64,000 nucleotides of DNA from Paenibacillus montanisoli (GCF_003268025.1 NZ_QLUW01000002.1:248001-312000), one strand, 5' to 3'; positions 17,655 through 25,222 are shown, counted from the first letter of the stretch. The notes: a model not told the origin generated them from the sequence alone. Made by a program: numbers and translations.

Positions 17655-17858
17655 TTATTTTGCGACCTCATAGCCTTGCTCTTCAATCGCTTCTTTAATG
17701 ACGTCCAATGTGACTTTGGATTCATCGAACTCAATCGTAACGGACCCGGTTTTCAAGTCTACTTTGCCGGTAGCGCCTAGTTTATTTACAGCTCCTTCAA
17801 CGGAATTAACGCAGTGACCGCAAGACATCCCTTCAACTTTCAAAATCGTAGTTTGCAT
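17655..17858 (-). CDS. copZ: Copper chaperone CopZ
   Basis: 67 residues, a single heavy-metal-associated domain with the MSCGHC motif (Cys13, Cys16) near the N-terminus and the full beta-alpha-beta-beta-alpha-beta length. It carries Cu(I) in the cytoplasm to CopA and exchanges copper with CsoR. It lies between csoR (18 bases upstream) and copA, with a GGGAGAG ribosome site. Confidence 0.95.
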   Translation of the reverse strand: MQTTILKVEGMSCGHCVNSVEGAVNKLGATGKVDLKTGSVTIEFDESKVTLDVIKEAIEEQGYEVAK

Positions 17859-17876
17859 GATTCATCTCTCCCTTTA

Positions 17877-18209
17877 TTATTTGATCAATTTATTCATCGT
17901 AATCATAAGTTCTTTAATGACCTCATGATCGCCTTCCTGAATTCGCTCGATTACGCAGCTATTCATGTGATGTTCAAGCAGCAGCTTCCCAACGCTATTC
18001 AAAGCGGATTGGACTGCGGCGATTTGATTAAGTACGTCATCGCAATAGGTGTCCTTCTCGATCATGCCCTTTAACCCGCGAACCTGACCTTCAACGCGAT
18101 TTAATCGCGAGATCAAGTTGCTTTTCAGCTTATCGGAATGATGACTTTTCCGTTCGCTGGAATCGGTATGGCAATGTTGAGCATGTTCGTTATCCGTTTG
18201 CTCCATCAT
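17877..18209 (-). CDS. csoR: Copper-sensing transcriptional repressor CsoR
   Basis: 110 residues. All-helical CsoR/RcnR-family repressor; RLNRVEGQVRGLKGMIE is the signature, and the Cu(I) ligand set is complete: Cys in TYCDD, then His and Cys in EHHMNSC. A His-rich N-terminal tail (HAQHCHTDSS) adds possible metal ligands. Apo-CsoR represses, and Cu(I) releases it. It could be confused with the persulfide sensor CstR, but the retained His and the co-transcribed copZ-copA favour CsoR. Confidence 0.93.
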   Translation of the reverse strand: MMEQTDNEHAQHCHTDSSERKSHHSDKLKSNLISRLNRVEGQVRGLKGMIEKDTYCDDVLNQIAAVQSALNSVGKLLLEHHMNSCVIERIQEGDHEVIKELMITMNKLIK

Positions 18210-18233
18210 TAGGATTCAGCCTCCCTTACACAT

Positions 18234-18263
18234 ACAATACCATACCCCCATAGGGTATTTCAA
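18234..18263 (-). promoter_or_regulatory. csoR promoter with embedded CsoR operator
   Basis: On the minus strand TTGAAA (18263-18258) and TATTGT (18239-18234) are 18 bases apart, and the spacer is almost exactly filled by the 17-bp near-palindrome ATACCCCCATAGGGTAT (18242-18258). This predicts direct occlusion of RNA polymerase and autoregulation. Confidence 0.75.
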
Positions 18264-18295
18264 GTGGGTGAAATAGCTTATTTTGATGACTACCC

Positions 18296-18336
18296 TTGCA
18301 ATCGGTATCACTATATCATAATATTACGATATTACG
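18296..18336 (+). promoter_or_regulatory. Promoter and candidate operator of the ArsR/CoADR operon
   Basis: TTGCAA (18296-18301), a 17-base spacer and TAATAT (18319-18324) form a good sigma-A promoter. Overlapping the -10 are a perfect-ended inverted repeat ATATC-N10-GATAT (18313-18332) and two tandem ATATTACG copies (18321-18328, 18329-18336), a likely site for the regulator encoded next. Confidence 0.65.
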
Positions 18337-18362
18337 ATTCAACAAGTGAGGTTGTTTTTCAA

Positions 18363-18653
18363 ATGGAACTCAATTTAAAGCAGTTTAACGAGACTGCAGA
18401 CATACTAAAGGCGCTTGCTCACCCCGTACGACTATGTATCGTAAAAGGACTTCTTCAAAAAGGGGCTTGCAACGTCGGCTATATGCAAGAATGCTTGGAT
18501 CTTCCGCAGTCTACCGTATCCCAGCATTTACAAAAGCTCCGAAACTTCGGCATCGTCGCAACGGAACGCAATGGACTTGAAGTCATCTACACCATCGCTG
18601 ACGATCGAGTGAAACAAATCATCCAGATTTTCTTCGGGGAGGATCCATCATGA
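18363..18653 (+). CDS. ArsR-family regulator, possible persulfide sensor
   Basis: 96 residues, a compact winged helix: ILKALAHPVRLCIVKGL, recognition helix in LPQSTVSQHLQKLRNFGIV, and wing GLEVIYTI. It lacks the arsenic-type CxCxxC motif. Cysteines sit in LCIVKG, GACNVG and QECLDL, the latter two in positions like the redox pair of BigR/SqrR-type persulfide sensors (inference from spacing). ATG at 18363 with GAGGT upstream. Its stop overlaps the next start by 4 bases, so it is co-translated with the sulfur-transfer enzyme it presumably controls. Confidence 0.82.
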   Translation: MELNLKQFNETADILKALAHPVRLCIVKGLLQKGACNVGYMQECLDLPQSTVSQHLQKLRNFGIVATERNGLEVIYTIADDRVKQIIQIFFGEDPS

Positions 18654-21127
18654 GCAAGAAAGTATTGATTGTCGGCGGTGTTGCAGGCGGCGCATCTGCG
18701 GCTGCGCGGCTGCGCCGTTTAGATGAACATGCGCACATCGTCATGTTTGAACGCGACGAATACATCTCCTTTGCCAATTGCGGGCTGCCTTATTATATTG
18801 GGGACACGATTAAAGACCGCTCTAAACTGCTCGTGCAAACGCCGGAAGCGATGAAAAAGCGTTTTAATTTGGATATACGGACAGAGAGTGAAGTCATAAG
18901 CGTCGACCCGATATCCAAAACGGTCCGCGTACACAGCAAAGAACGCGGTGTTTACGACGAGCGTTATGACTATCTTATTCTGTCGCCTGGCGCTAAACCT
19001 ATTCGTCCGGCATTGCCAGGGATTGAAAGCTCCAAAATCTACACCTTACGCAACATGGCCGATACTGATCGCATTAAAAAACGGATTACAGCTGCGAATA
19101 CAAGGTCAGCGATCGTCATCGGCGGCGGTTTTATCGGAGTGGAAATGGCTGAAAATCTCAAAGAGACCGGACTCGATGTAACCCTGGTTCAATCCGGAGG
19201 CCAGCTCTTATCGCCGCTTGATTCCGAAATGTCCCATGTCCTTGCCAAAGAATTGGAACACCATGGCGTGAAGCTAATCTTCTCGGATACCGCGCAATCA
19301 TTCAAAGAAACCGAACATCAAATCCAGGTCGCACTAGACAGCGGAACAACGTTAACCGCTGATATGGTGATATTAGCCATTGGCGTCACGCCTGACACCG
19401 CTTTCTTGAGCGATAGCGGCATTGCGCTAACTTCGAAGGGACATATCATCGTTAACGATCGGTTAGAAACCAGTATGGATGGTGTTTTTGCTGTCGGCGA
19501 TGCAGTGCAAGTCACAGATTTTATCAATGGAAACAAGACTGCGATCCCTCTAGCCGGACCTGCCAACAAACAAGGACGAATTGCGGCGGATAATGTTTGC
19601 GGTCTAGGTACGACCTATAAAGGCTCGCAAGGGACAATGATTATTAAGGTATTTGGCCTAACCGGAGCGGCCACGGGGAATAACGAGAAGACGCTTCAAC
19701 GTTTAGGGATTCCTTATCACGTCACTTATGTCCACCCAAGCTCTCATGCTTCTTATTATCCCGGCGCCACTCCCCTTACTATCAAGCTGCTGTTTGATCA
19801 AGGGGGCATAATATTAGGCGCACAAGCGGTCGGCTTTGACGGCGTGGATAAGCGTATGGATGATATCGCAACCGTCATTCGCTTCCGGGGAACCGTGCAC
19901 GACCTCGCTGAACTCGAGCTTTCGTATGCGCCGCCGTATTCCTCTGCAAAAGATCCGGTCAATATGGCCGGTTACACGGCTGAAAACATTCTTGCCGGCC
20001 GAACCCAGGCGTTCGTGCCCCGGGATTTGAATAAGTTCAATCCTGACCAAATGATGCTGGTGGACGTTCGTTCGGAAATCGAGCATAAGAACGGACACAT
20101 TCCGGGCTCCCTCCTCATCCCCGTTGATGAGCTGCGCGGACGCTTGAATGAATTGGATCCTGCTAAAGAGATTTGGGTGTACTGCCAAGTAGGTATGAGA
20201 GGTTACATCGCATCACGAATTCTGATGCAAAACGGTTTTAACGTTCGCAATTTGTCCGGTGGCTACAAGACCTATCAGATGGCGACATATACGCCGTCCG
20301 AATATATAGCGCCGCAAGCTTCACGGAATACGGATGCCGATAGCCGTCTTGAAACAGCAGCCGCGCTAGAACAGCGAGACCAAGAGCTGCGAGCTGATGT
20401 CGTGTTGGATGCTTGCGGTCTATCCTGCCCGGGTCCGCTTATAGAGGTTAAACAGAAGATGGATCAATTGGACGACGGGCAGCTGCTGCGCGTTACTGCC
20501 TCCGATCCCGGTTTTTACGAAGACATTCAGGCTTGGGCCCAAATGTCGCATCATGAAGTGCTTCAAGTAGCTAAGACACTAAGCGGCAAGATTGAGGCTT
20601 TGGTAAGAAAAGGAGCTCCCGCACGTATATCGCCATTTGAGCCGGCGGCAGCACGTAATGAAGGCAGCTCCATGATCGTATTCAGCGGCGATCTCGATAA
20701 GGCGATTGCCTCCTTCATTATTGCCAACGGTGCGGCAGCCAGCGGCAAGAAGGTGACGATGTTCTTCACCTTCTGGGGACTGAACGTGATCAGGAAGCCA
20801 GATAAAGTACCGGTAACGAAAAGTTTTATCGGCCGAATGTTCGGAATGATGATGCCGCGCGGCAGCCGAAAGCTATCGCTGTCCCAAATGAACATGATGG
20901 GCCTGGGTGCCAAAATGATCCGGGGAGTCATGAAAGGCAAACAGATTTCGTCTTTGGAGGAATTGATCGAGACTGCGATCCGGCAAGGTGTCGAGGTTGT
21001 AGCTTGTCAGATGTCTATGGACGTGATGGGCATTACACCTGAAGAACTGATCGACGGGGTGAAAATCGGCGGAGTCGGTTACTATCTTGGAAAGGCAGAT
21101 CAATCCGGAATCAATTTATTTATTTAA
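18650..21127 (+). CDS. CoA-disulfide reductase fused to rhodanese, TusA and DsrE domains
   Basis: 825 residues, four modules. 1-445: FAD/NAD(P)H CoA-disulfide reductase, with GGVAGGASAA and catalytic Cys44 (FANCGLPYY). About 455-550: rhodanese, with active Cys512 (VYCQVGMRG). About 582-650: TusA/SirA, with ACGLSCPGP (Cys589, Cys593). About 655-825: DsrE/DsrF-like domain (MIVFSGDLDKAIASF; TMFFTFWGLN). Together these could reduce CoA persulfides or polysulfides and pass sulfane sulfur along one chain. Start overlaps the ArsR stop (ATGA). Such fusions are known in Bacillota but are far less common than the separate parts. Confidence 0.92.
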   Translation: MSKKVLIVGGVAGGASAAARLRRLDEHAHIVMFERDEYISFANCGLPYYIGDTIKDRSKLLVQTPEAMKKRFNLDIRTESEVISVDPISKTVRVHSKERGVYDERYDYLILSPGAKPIRPALPGIESSKIYTLRNMADTDRIKKRITAANTRSAIVIGGGFIGVEMAENLKETGLDVTLVQSGGQLLSPLDSEMSHVLAKELEHHGVKLIFSDTAQSFKETEHQIQVALDSGTTLTADMVILAIGVTPDTAFLSDSGIALTSKGHIIVNDRLETSMDGVFAVGDAVQVTDFINGNKTAIPLAGPANKQGRIAADNVCGLGTTYKGSQGTMIIKVFGLTGAATGNNEKTLQRLGIPYHVTYVHPSSHASYYPGATPLTIKLLFDQGGIILGAQAVGFDGVDKRMDDIATVIRFRGTVHDLAELELSYAPPYSSAKDPVNMAGYTAENILAGRTQAFVPRDLNKFNPDQMMLVDVRSEIEHKNGHIPGSLLIPVDELRGRLNELDPAKEIWVYCQVGMRGYIASRILMQNGFNVRNLSGGYKTYQMATYTPSEYIAPQASRNTDADSRLETAAALEQRDQELRADVVLDACGLSCPGPLIEVKQKMDQLDDGQLLRVTASDPGFYEDIQAWAQMSHHEVLQVAKTLSGKIEALVRKGAPARISPFEPAAARNEGSSMIVFSGDLDKAIASFIIANGAAASGKKVTMFFTFWGLNVIRKPDKVPVTKSFIGRMFGMMMPRGSRKLSLSQMNMMGLGAKMIRGVMKGKQISSLEELIETAIRQGVEVVACQMSMDVMGITPEELIDGVKIGGVGYYLGKADQSGINLFI

Positions 21128-21177
21128 CTTCAACAGCTAACAGAACCTCCTGAATCCGCGGAGACCAAAAAATGCAG

Positions 21178-21208
21178 AACCGCCTTTATAATGGCGGTTT
21201 TTCTTTTG
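21178..21208 (+). terminator. Rho-independent terminator of the sulfur operon
   Basis: AACCGCC pairs with GGCGGTT around a short loop, followed by TTTCTTTT, 50 bases after the stop codon. Confidence 0.8.
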
Positions 21209-21248
21209 ATTGGAACTTAACAATAAGACATAACATAGGCTAAATAAT

Positions 21249-21273
21249 AAAGAGACCCAAACAGGGTCTCTTT
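21249..21273. terminator. Hairpin, first of two near-identical copies
   Basis: AAAGAGACCC pairs perfectly with GGGTCTCTTT around a 5-base loop. The same stem recurs at 21658-21684. No T-run follows on the plus side, so termination here is doubtful; it may be a relic of duplication. Confidence 0.55.
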
Positions 21274-21346
21274 AGAGTGTAGAGAAACCTACATTTTTCA
21301 AACTGTGGGATTCTCTTTTGTTTTTTTCCAGATGGAAGGCAAACTA

Positions 21347-21629
21347 TTCGAAATTGCCTCATGCTACCGCGCATACGCTAACGGTTGCCACGCAAGCTAT
21401 TTAGCCTCAAATGGCCCATTTGAAATTCTAACGGTTCTCAGAACCGCTATTTGCTATTGGGGCAGCGAATTCTTCCCATTTGGCTCAAGTAACGCCTCTG
21501 GCGACCGTTAGATTTTAAGAAAGGCTATTTTAGGGCAAATAAACACTGGGGCATCCGTTAGAATTTTCGGGCGCTCTCTCGTGCTACCGCGCACTCGCTA
21601 ACCATATAAAAGTCGGTAAGCCCGCCAAT
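21347..21629 (+). repeat. Interspersed repeat, copy A (about 280 bp, non-coding)
   Basis: This segment reappears in reverse complement at 52140-52421 with long identical blocks, e.g. GGGGCAGCGAATTCTTCC (21459-21476) and AAGTAACGCCTCTGGC (21487-21502). Inside, CTAACGG appears twice in one orientation and CCGTTAG twice in the other, each near a GCTATTT or GGCTATTT motif, giving a quasi-palindromic layout. The ends carry an imperfect direct repeat around GCTACCGCGCA (21363 and 21583). There is no coding potential. It resembles the interspersed intergenic repeats of Paenibacillus genomes; family name unknown. Confidence 0.85.
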
Positions 21630-21657
21630 CAAACGATGGTGGGATTCTCTGCAATCT

Positions 21658-21684
21658 AAAGAGACCCGAACAGGGTCTCTTTTT
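21658..21684. terminator. Hairpin, second copy; terminator of the small gene at 21683
   Basis: The same stem as at 21249 (AAAGAGACCC with GGGTCTCTTT), here followed by TTTTT on the plus side. It overlaps the 3' end of the small minus-strand gene. Confidence 0.65.
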
Positions 21685-21850
21685 AATTCGGTCTTTTATC
21701 CATTTGCTCAAATAGATAAAAGATGAGTGCCAAGCCTGCGCCAACGATTACAAAGACAAGAAGATTCGATAAATCATAAGCATCCCGAAGCCGATCCATC
21801 AGCACAAACCAAATAAATGCGACAACGTATTTTAACCATCTGCTTCTCAC
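21683..21850 (-). CDS. Small membrane protein, 55 residues
   Basis: GTG start at 21850 with AAGGA about 9 bases upstream, TAA at 21683. Two hydrophobic segments (about 6-18, YVVAFIWFVLM, and 30-47, LLVFVIVGAGLALIFYLF) are separated by a charged DRLRDAYD turn, and the tail is polar (EQMDKRPN). Composition and ribosome site support a real gene. It lies downstream of the glucoamylase-like gene in the same orientation, with only a short gap, and could be co-transcribed. Family not recognised. Confidence 0.65.
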   Translation of the reverse strand: MRSRWLKYVVAFIWFVLMDRLRDAYDLSNLLVFVIVGAGLALIFYLFEQMDKRPN

Positions 21851-21906
21851 TGAATAAATCCTTCTCTCGTGACCAAATGACTTCTTCTTCTATCTTGCCC
21901 TGTCAA

Positions 21907-23181
21907 TTACTTTCTTACTAGCCGCTCAGAGAAGAATGAAATCCCGCGTTTGAATGCGCACAGTCCATATAACATCGAGCTCCAGTCGATCAAGGTCACA
22001 TGCGTCGGATACCATCTGTTCGGCAGCTCGAGATGCGGCCATGAATATCTGTGCAATCCGTACTTGTAAGCCGCTCTAAACTTTTGCTCATCCTCCCGAT
22101 CGTTTTCATTCGTGTATACGTCATATGGGATATGCGTCTGATAGAGAGCGTATAAATCATAGATGCCTGCAGGATAAACCGGCAGGAAACCTGCGACGAC
22201 GTAGGCTGAAGCAATGTCCCCCGGCGATCTGTCGATCGCATCCGCGTGGTAGCCCGGCACGCCCTCGCCCTCCAGACCACCGTTCGGGCCGGCTCCGTAA
22301 CCCCAAACATAGGACGGAACATTCAATTCTTTCCACTTCAAGCGGTCAGCCATGCAAGCGTTGGCATAAAACTCGCGGTAAACCGGGCTCGTCGCGTATT
22401 CCGGCACCAGATAGAAAGGAAATTGATGGACGAAAGAGGACAAGAAGACCGGCGGGTGATCGGCAAGCACCGGAATATCGCGGTAATGCGAAATCGGCAG
22501 CTCTTTGATGCGTTCCTCCGCGAAATTGTTATGCCATAGATCCTGAATGTCTTGATTGTCCGGCTGGCACAACAGAGCAAGATAAGAAACCAATACATAT
22601 TCGTTATACGCAGGCAAAGGCGCAGTGCCTTGACCATCCTTCACGATCATGTTGATTACGCCCTTGTCCTTATCCGCTACAACCACGCGCCAGTCGATCG
22701 ACTGCAACAGCTCCTGCGCCAATTGTCCGAGTTCAGGAGCCCGGTCCTTGAAATGTTGTCCGGCAATAAGCGCACCGACGACTAACAACGAAGTATCGAT
22801 GGTCGATATTTCGGAACGGATGTTTTCTCCGGTTTCCATATCGATAAAATGCGCGAAAAATCCGGTAGCTTCATCGCGAGCAGGACGGCATCCGTCGATT
22901 TGTCCCAGAACGCAGCGCAATGTGACCAGCGCTTTCTCGGCGGCATGCTCATCCCAGCCTTCCATATCGGCAACGCACAGGCTGATCAGACCTACACCGG
23001 TGGCTGCCATGGAGCATCTGGCTTCGGGATTGTCACGGAATGCGTAATAACCATCTCCGTACAAGCCCGTTCTTTGATTTCGCGACGCATCGAATAAGGC
23101 ATAGGAATCCTTGTACTGTCTGTCGAAAAACGCTTTCACTTTGTTCGGCAGCTGTTCATAATATTCGGTTACTTGGTACAT
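21907..23181 (-). CDS. Glucoamylase-like (alpha/alpha)6-barrel protein
   Basis: 424 residues, no signal peptide. Helix-rich with conserved-looking barrel loops: TGLYGDGYYAFRDN, MAATGVGLISLCVAD, YVWGYGAGPNGG (about 295-310), GDIASAYVVAGFLPV and WYPTHVTLIDWSSMLYG near the end. The W-G-x-G-A-x-G plus late Ser/Ala-rich helix pattern resembles the glycoamylase-like/GH144 group acting on beta-linked glucans, but typical members are longer and have clear acidic catalytic residues that I cannot place. Start at 23181 (MYQVTEYYE) behind GAGGTGAGG. Function tentative. Confidence 0.65.
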   Translation of the reverse strand: MYQVTEYYEQLPNKVKAFFDRQYKDSYALFDASRNQRTGLYGDGYYAFRDNPEARCSMAATGVGLISLCVADMEGWDEHAAEKALVTLRCVLGQIDGCRPARDEATGFFAHFIDMETGENIRSEISTIDTSLLVVGALIAGQHFKDRAPELGQLAQELLQSIDWRVVVADKDKGVINMIVKDGQGTAPLPAYNEYVLVSYLALLCQPDNQDIQDLWHNNFAEERIKELPISHYRDIPVLADHPPVFLSSFVHQFPFYLVPEYATSPVYREFYANACMADRLKWKELNVPSYVWGYGAGPNGGLEGEGVPGYHADAIDRSPGDIASAYVVAGFLPVYPAGIYDLYALYQTHIPYDVYTNENDREDEQKFRAAYKYGLHRYSWPHLELPNRWYPTHVTLIDWSSMLYGLCAFKRGISFFSERLVRK

Positions 23182-23295
23182 GCTCCTCACCTCTTCTGCA
23201 GTTCATAGATGCAAGATGCTCAAATAAAACTGGCCATGCATCTTGAGCTATTTTAACACTATCTCCCTGCCAATGGTATTCTGTATGTTAAATAA

Positions 23296-23329
23296 GAATG
23301 GAACAGTTGTTGAGCCAACTGTTCCATTC
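23296..23329 (-). terminator. Terminator of the ArsR/AHSA1 operon
   Basis: Perfect stem GAATGGAACAGTTG with CAACTGTTCCATTC, then TTATTT on the minus strand. Confidence 0.65.
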
Positions 23330-23440
23330 CTCGGTTCTTATTTAATTGTGCGAGATGCCTAGAACGCGCAAACTGCTCCGACATAAAACAGGAACCATAG
23401 TTAGAAGACCTAGATACGATTCCTTTCTTTTGTTATTTCT

Positions 23441-23956
23441 TTATTTCACTTCGTTCAAGTGTTCTTCCAAACGGTCCCAAGTTTCGGAGATACCCTGCAG
23501 CATACCCATGTCAATCACCGTCTTGAGAGCTTCTGCGCTCACATATTCGGCACGGTTGACAAGCTTTGTCTTGCCGCCCTGATCGACAAACTCAAGCGTG
23601 ACCTCAGTCGCAGGCAAGTTCTCGTCAACGTTGCCTTCCGCATCCGAGAAGTAATCGGTGTAGACGATTTTCTCCGGTTTGACAATTTCTTTATAAACGC
23701 CTTTACCCCAGGATTCCATGCCATAGAACTCGCCTTGGCTCTGATCCATGCACTTCATGCAGTAGTGCCAAACACCGCCCGGCCGAAAATCAATCTTGCA
23801 AACCGGAACCTCCCAGCCTCTCGGACCCCACCAGCGCTTGAGATGCTCTGCCTCGCTAAATACCTTAAACACGAGATCGCGCGGCGCGTCGAACACGCGC
23901 TCAAGGACAAGCACCTTTTCGTTCTCTACTCTTGAAACTGTTGCACTCATGGACAT
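23441..23956 (-). CDS. SRPBCC/AHSA1-family protein
   Basis: 171 residues. Start-like hydrophobic-ligand fold typical of AHSA1 proteins: VLERVFDAPRDLVFKVFSEAEHLKRWWGP at the N-terminus (read in pieces) and ISETWDRLEEHL at the C-terminus. This group binds hydrophobic ligands in the cytoplasm; the paired ArsR gene is a standard arrangement. Three Cys lie in the central strand region (VCKID, WHYCMKCMD), unusual for the family and possibly metal- or thiol-reactive. Start 2 bases after the regulator stop, with GAGGAGG overlapping the regulator's last codons. Confidence 0.87.
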   Translation of the reverse strand: MSMSATVSRVENEKVLVLERVFDAPRDLVFKVFSEAEHLKRWWGPRGWEVPVCKIDFRPGGVWHYCMKCMDQSQGEFYGMESWGKGVYKEIVKPEKIVYTDYFSDAEGNVDENLPATEVTLEFVDQGGKTKLVNRAEYVSAEALKTVIDMGMLQGISETWDRLEEHLNEVK

Positions 23957-23958
23957 TG

Positions 23959-24309
23959 TTATTCCTCCTCATGATTTTTCATTTGCAGTTCACGCAAGTA
24001 GGCATCCAGATTATCGAATCTGTCTTCCATAATGCGTTGGAACGACTTTAACCAATCATTCAACTCTTGGAACGGCGCAGCCCGAAGCTTGTAAATCCGG
24101 CGGTTGGCTTCCGCCTTCATTTCCAAAATCCCGTGATCGCTAAGCACCTTCAAGTGCTTCGATGCTTGAGGCTGGCGAAGTCCCAGCCGGTCTGCGATTT
24201 CCCCTACGGTCAGGGGACCTTCACGCAGCAGTTCGACGATTCTCATACGGTTAGGTTCTGCCAATGCGCTCAACGTCGTCACGTCCATGCCCGGAAGATT
24301 TCCTGACAT
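23959..24309 (-). CDS. ArsR-family regulator paired with AHSA1
   Basis: 116 residues, winged helix: LSALAEPNRMRIVELL, GEIADRLGLRQPQASKHLKVLSDHGILE (read in parts), then IYKLRAAPF. No metal-binding cysteines, so it is of the metal-independent type usually next to SRPBCC genes. ATG at 24309 follows GAGGTGA; a GTG at 24318 is possible. Upstream palindromes at 24402-24426 are candidate operators. Confidence 0.88.
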   Translation of the reverse strand: MSGNLPGMDVTTLSALAEPNRMRIVELLREGPLTVGEIADRLGLRQPQASKHLKVLSDHGILEMKAEANRRIYKLRAAPFQELNDWLKSFQRIMEDRFDNLDAYLRELQMKNHEEE

Positions 24310-24401
24310 GTCATTCACCTCATTAAGTGATGGTTTCTTGGTATAACTCCAACTCCTTCATCACTAATTATATCTCTGTCTTGATTTAAATATACATGAC
24401 A

Positions 24402-24426
24402 AGGAATATTCCTGTAAAGGAATATT
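24402..24426. promoter_or_regulatory. Candidate ArsR operator
   Basis: A perfect 12-bp palindrome AGGAATATTCCT (24402-24413) is followed 4 bases later by a second AGGAATATT (24418-24426), about 95-115 bases upstream of the regulator start. Confidence 0.5.
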
Positions 24427-24613
24427 TGTGGCAAATCGAAAAAGTAGTTGAATTATTAAATTTTGATATCACTACTGAATATTACTAGATTAAGCGTTAA
24501 CTAAAATATCTATTTCACCCGGACAACAATGGCGGCAACCTTCCTGAAATCAGCCATGTCACGATCTACGTGCAAAAACAAACTTGTGGCTGCTCGCAAT
24601 CCTAATTGTCATA

Positions 24614-24653
24614 CAAAAACTGAAGCCCGGCGATCCTGTATCGTCCGGGCTTC
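24614..24653 (-). terminator. Rho-independent terminator of the fRMsr/GNAT unit
   Basis: Stem GAAGCCCGG with CCGGGCTTC, then AGTTTTTG on the minus strand, directly after the stop codon of the broken acetyltransferase. Confidence 0.75.
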
Positions 24654-24658
24654 TGTAA

Positions 24659-25222
24659 TCACTCTCGATTACGGTAGGCTTTTTCATGGTACTTCGTAAT
24701 GATTTTGAACAGCGATTTGCCGGTGTCGTTTGGCTTGAAAGCAGGAACAATAGGCAGATACATCGCGCGGTAAGTTTCGGGTACCCAAATATAGCGGTGA
24801 ACATAATCCGTCTGCAGGAAACCGGCTTTCTCCCAGAATCGAATGCGCTCCGCATTCTCGGCTGTCGGCTCCGCTTCCACCTCGATAATAATCGCGCGGC
24901 ATGCCTCAGACGTTTCCGCCCAAGTGCGGATGGTTTCGACGCATGCGCGGCCGAGACCGCTCCCTCGCCTGCTTGCCCGCACGGCCAAATGATCGAGAAT
25001 AACCACTTGCGCGACCCGATCGGTGGAGGTGAGTGCCATTGCGGCAACTTCACCAAACTCGTTCCACGTGTGCAGCGAACATAGCTTTCGTTCGAACATG
25101 CGGCGAATTATGGAGCGGTTCTTCCCCTTGTGCTCTGGGAAAGCCTCGCTCTAAACGACCTCCGCCTTCAGCCATAATGCTTCATCCCAAACCGTTGTTA
25201 CGTTGTAGTCCATAGGCTGCAT
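24659..25222 (-). pseudogene. GNAT acetyltransferase interrupted by an in-frame TAG
   Basis: The intact frame begins at ATG 25222 (MQPMDYNVTTVWDEA), only 4 bases after the stop of the methionine sulfoxide reductase gene, but codon 24 is TAG (25153-25151). The same frame continues without interruption as SEAFPEHKGKNRSIIRRMF and on to 24659, with the acetyl-CoA loop RRGSGLG and a C-terminal RFWEKAGF. A protein from the internal ATG at 25099 would lack the first 40 residues of the fold and has no ribosome site. Single nonsense change, so probably recent inactivation or a sequencing error. Confidence 0.8.

Larger units (their letters stand above)
24319..24658. other. Intergenic stretch with operator, terminator and a short tail-like frame
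   Basis: Holds the ArsR promoter/operator region and the terminator at 24614. A minus-strand frame ending at 24520-24522 reads like a protein tail (HVDRDMADFRKVAAIVV) but has no start or partner and may be chance. Nothing else is supported. Confidence 0.4.

Noticed and set aside
17877..18209. CsoR homologue as the persulfide sensor CstR
   Set aside because: It keeps the full Cu(I) Cys-His-Cys ligand set and is co-transcribed with copZ and copA.
21347..21629. Reading the repeat as an insertion sequence or CRISPR array
   Set aside because: No transposase, no regular spacer pattern; only two copies and internal motifs in opposite orientations.
22125..23097. Several 60-130 codon plus-strand frames
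   Set aside because: Antisense shadows of the glucoamylase-like gene.
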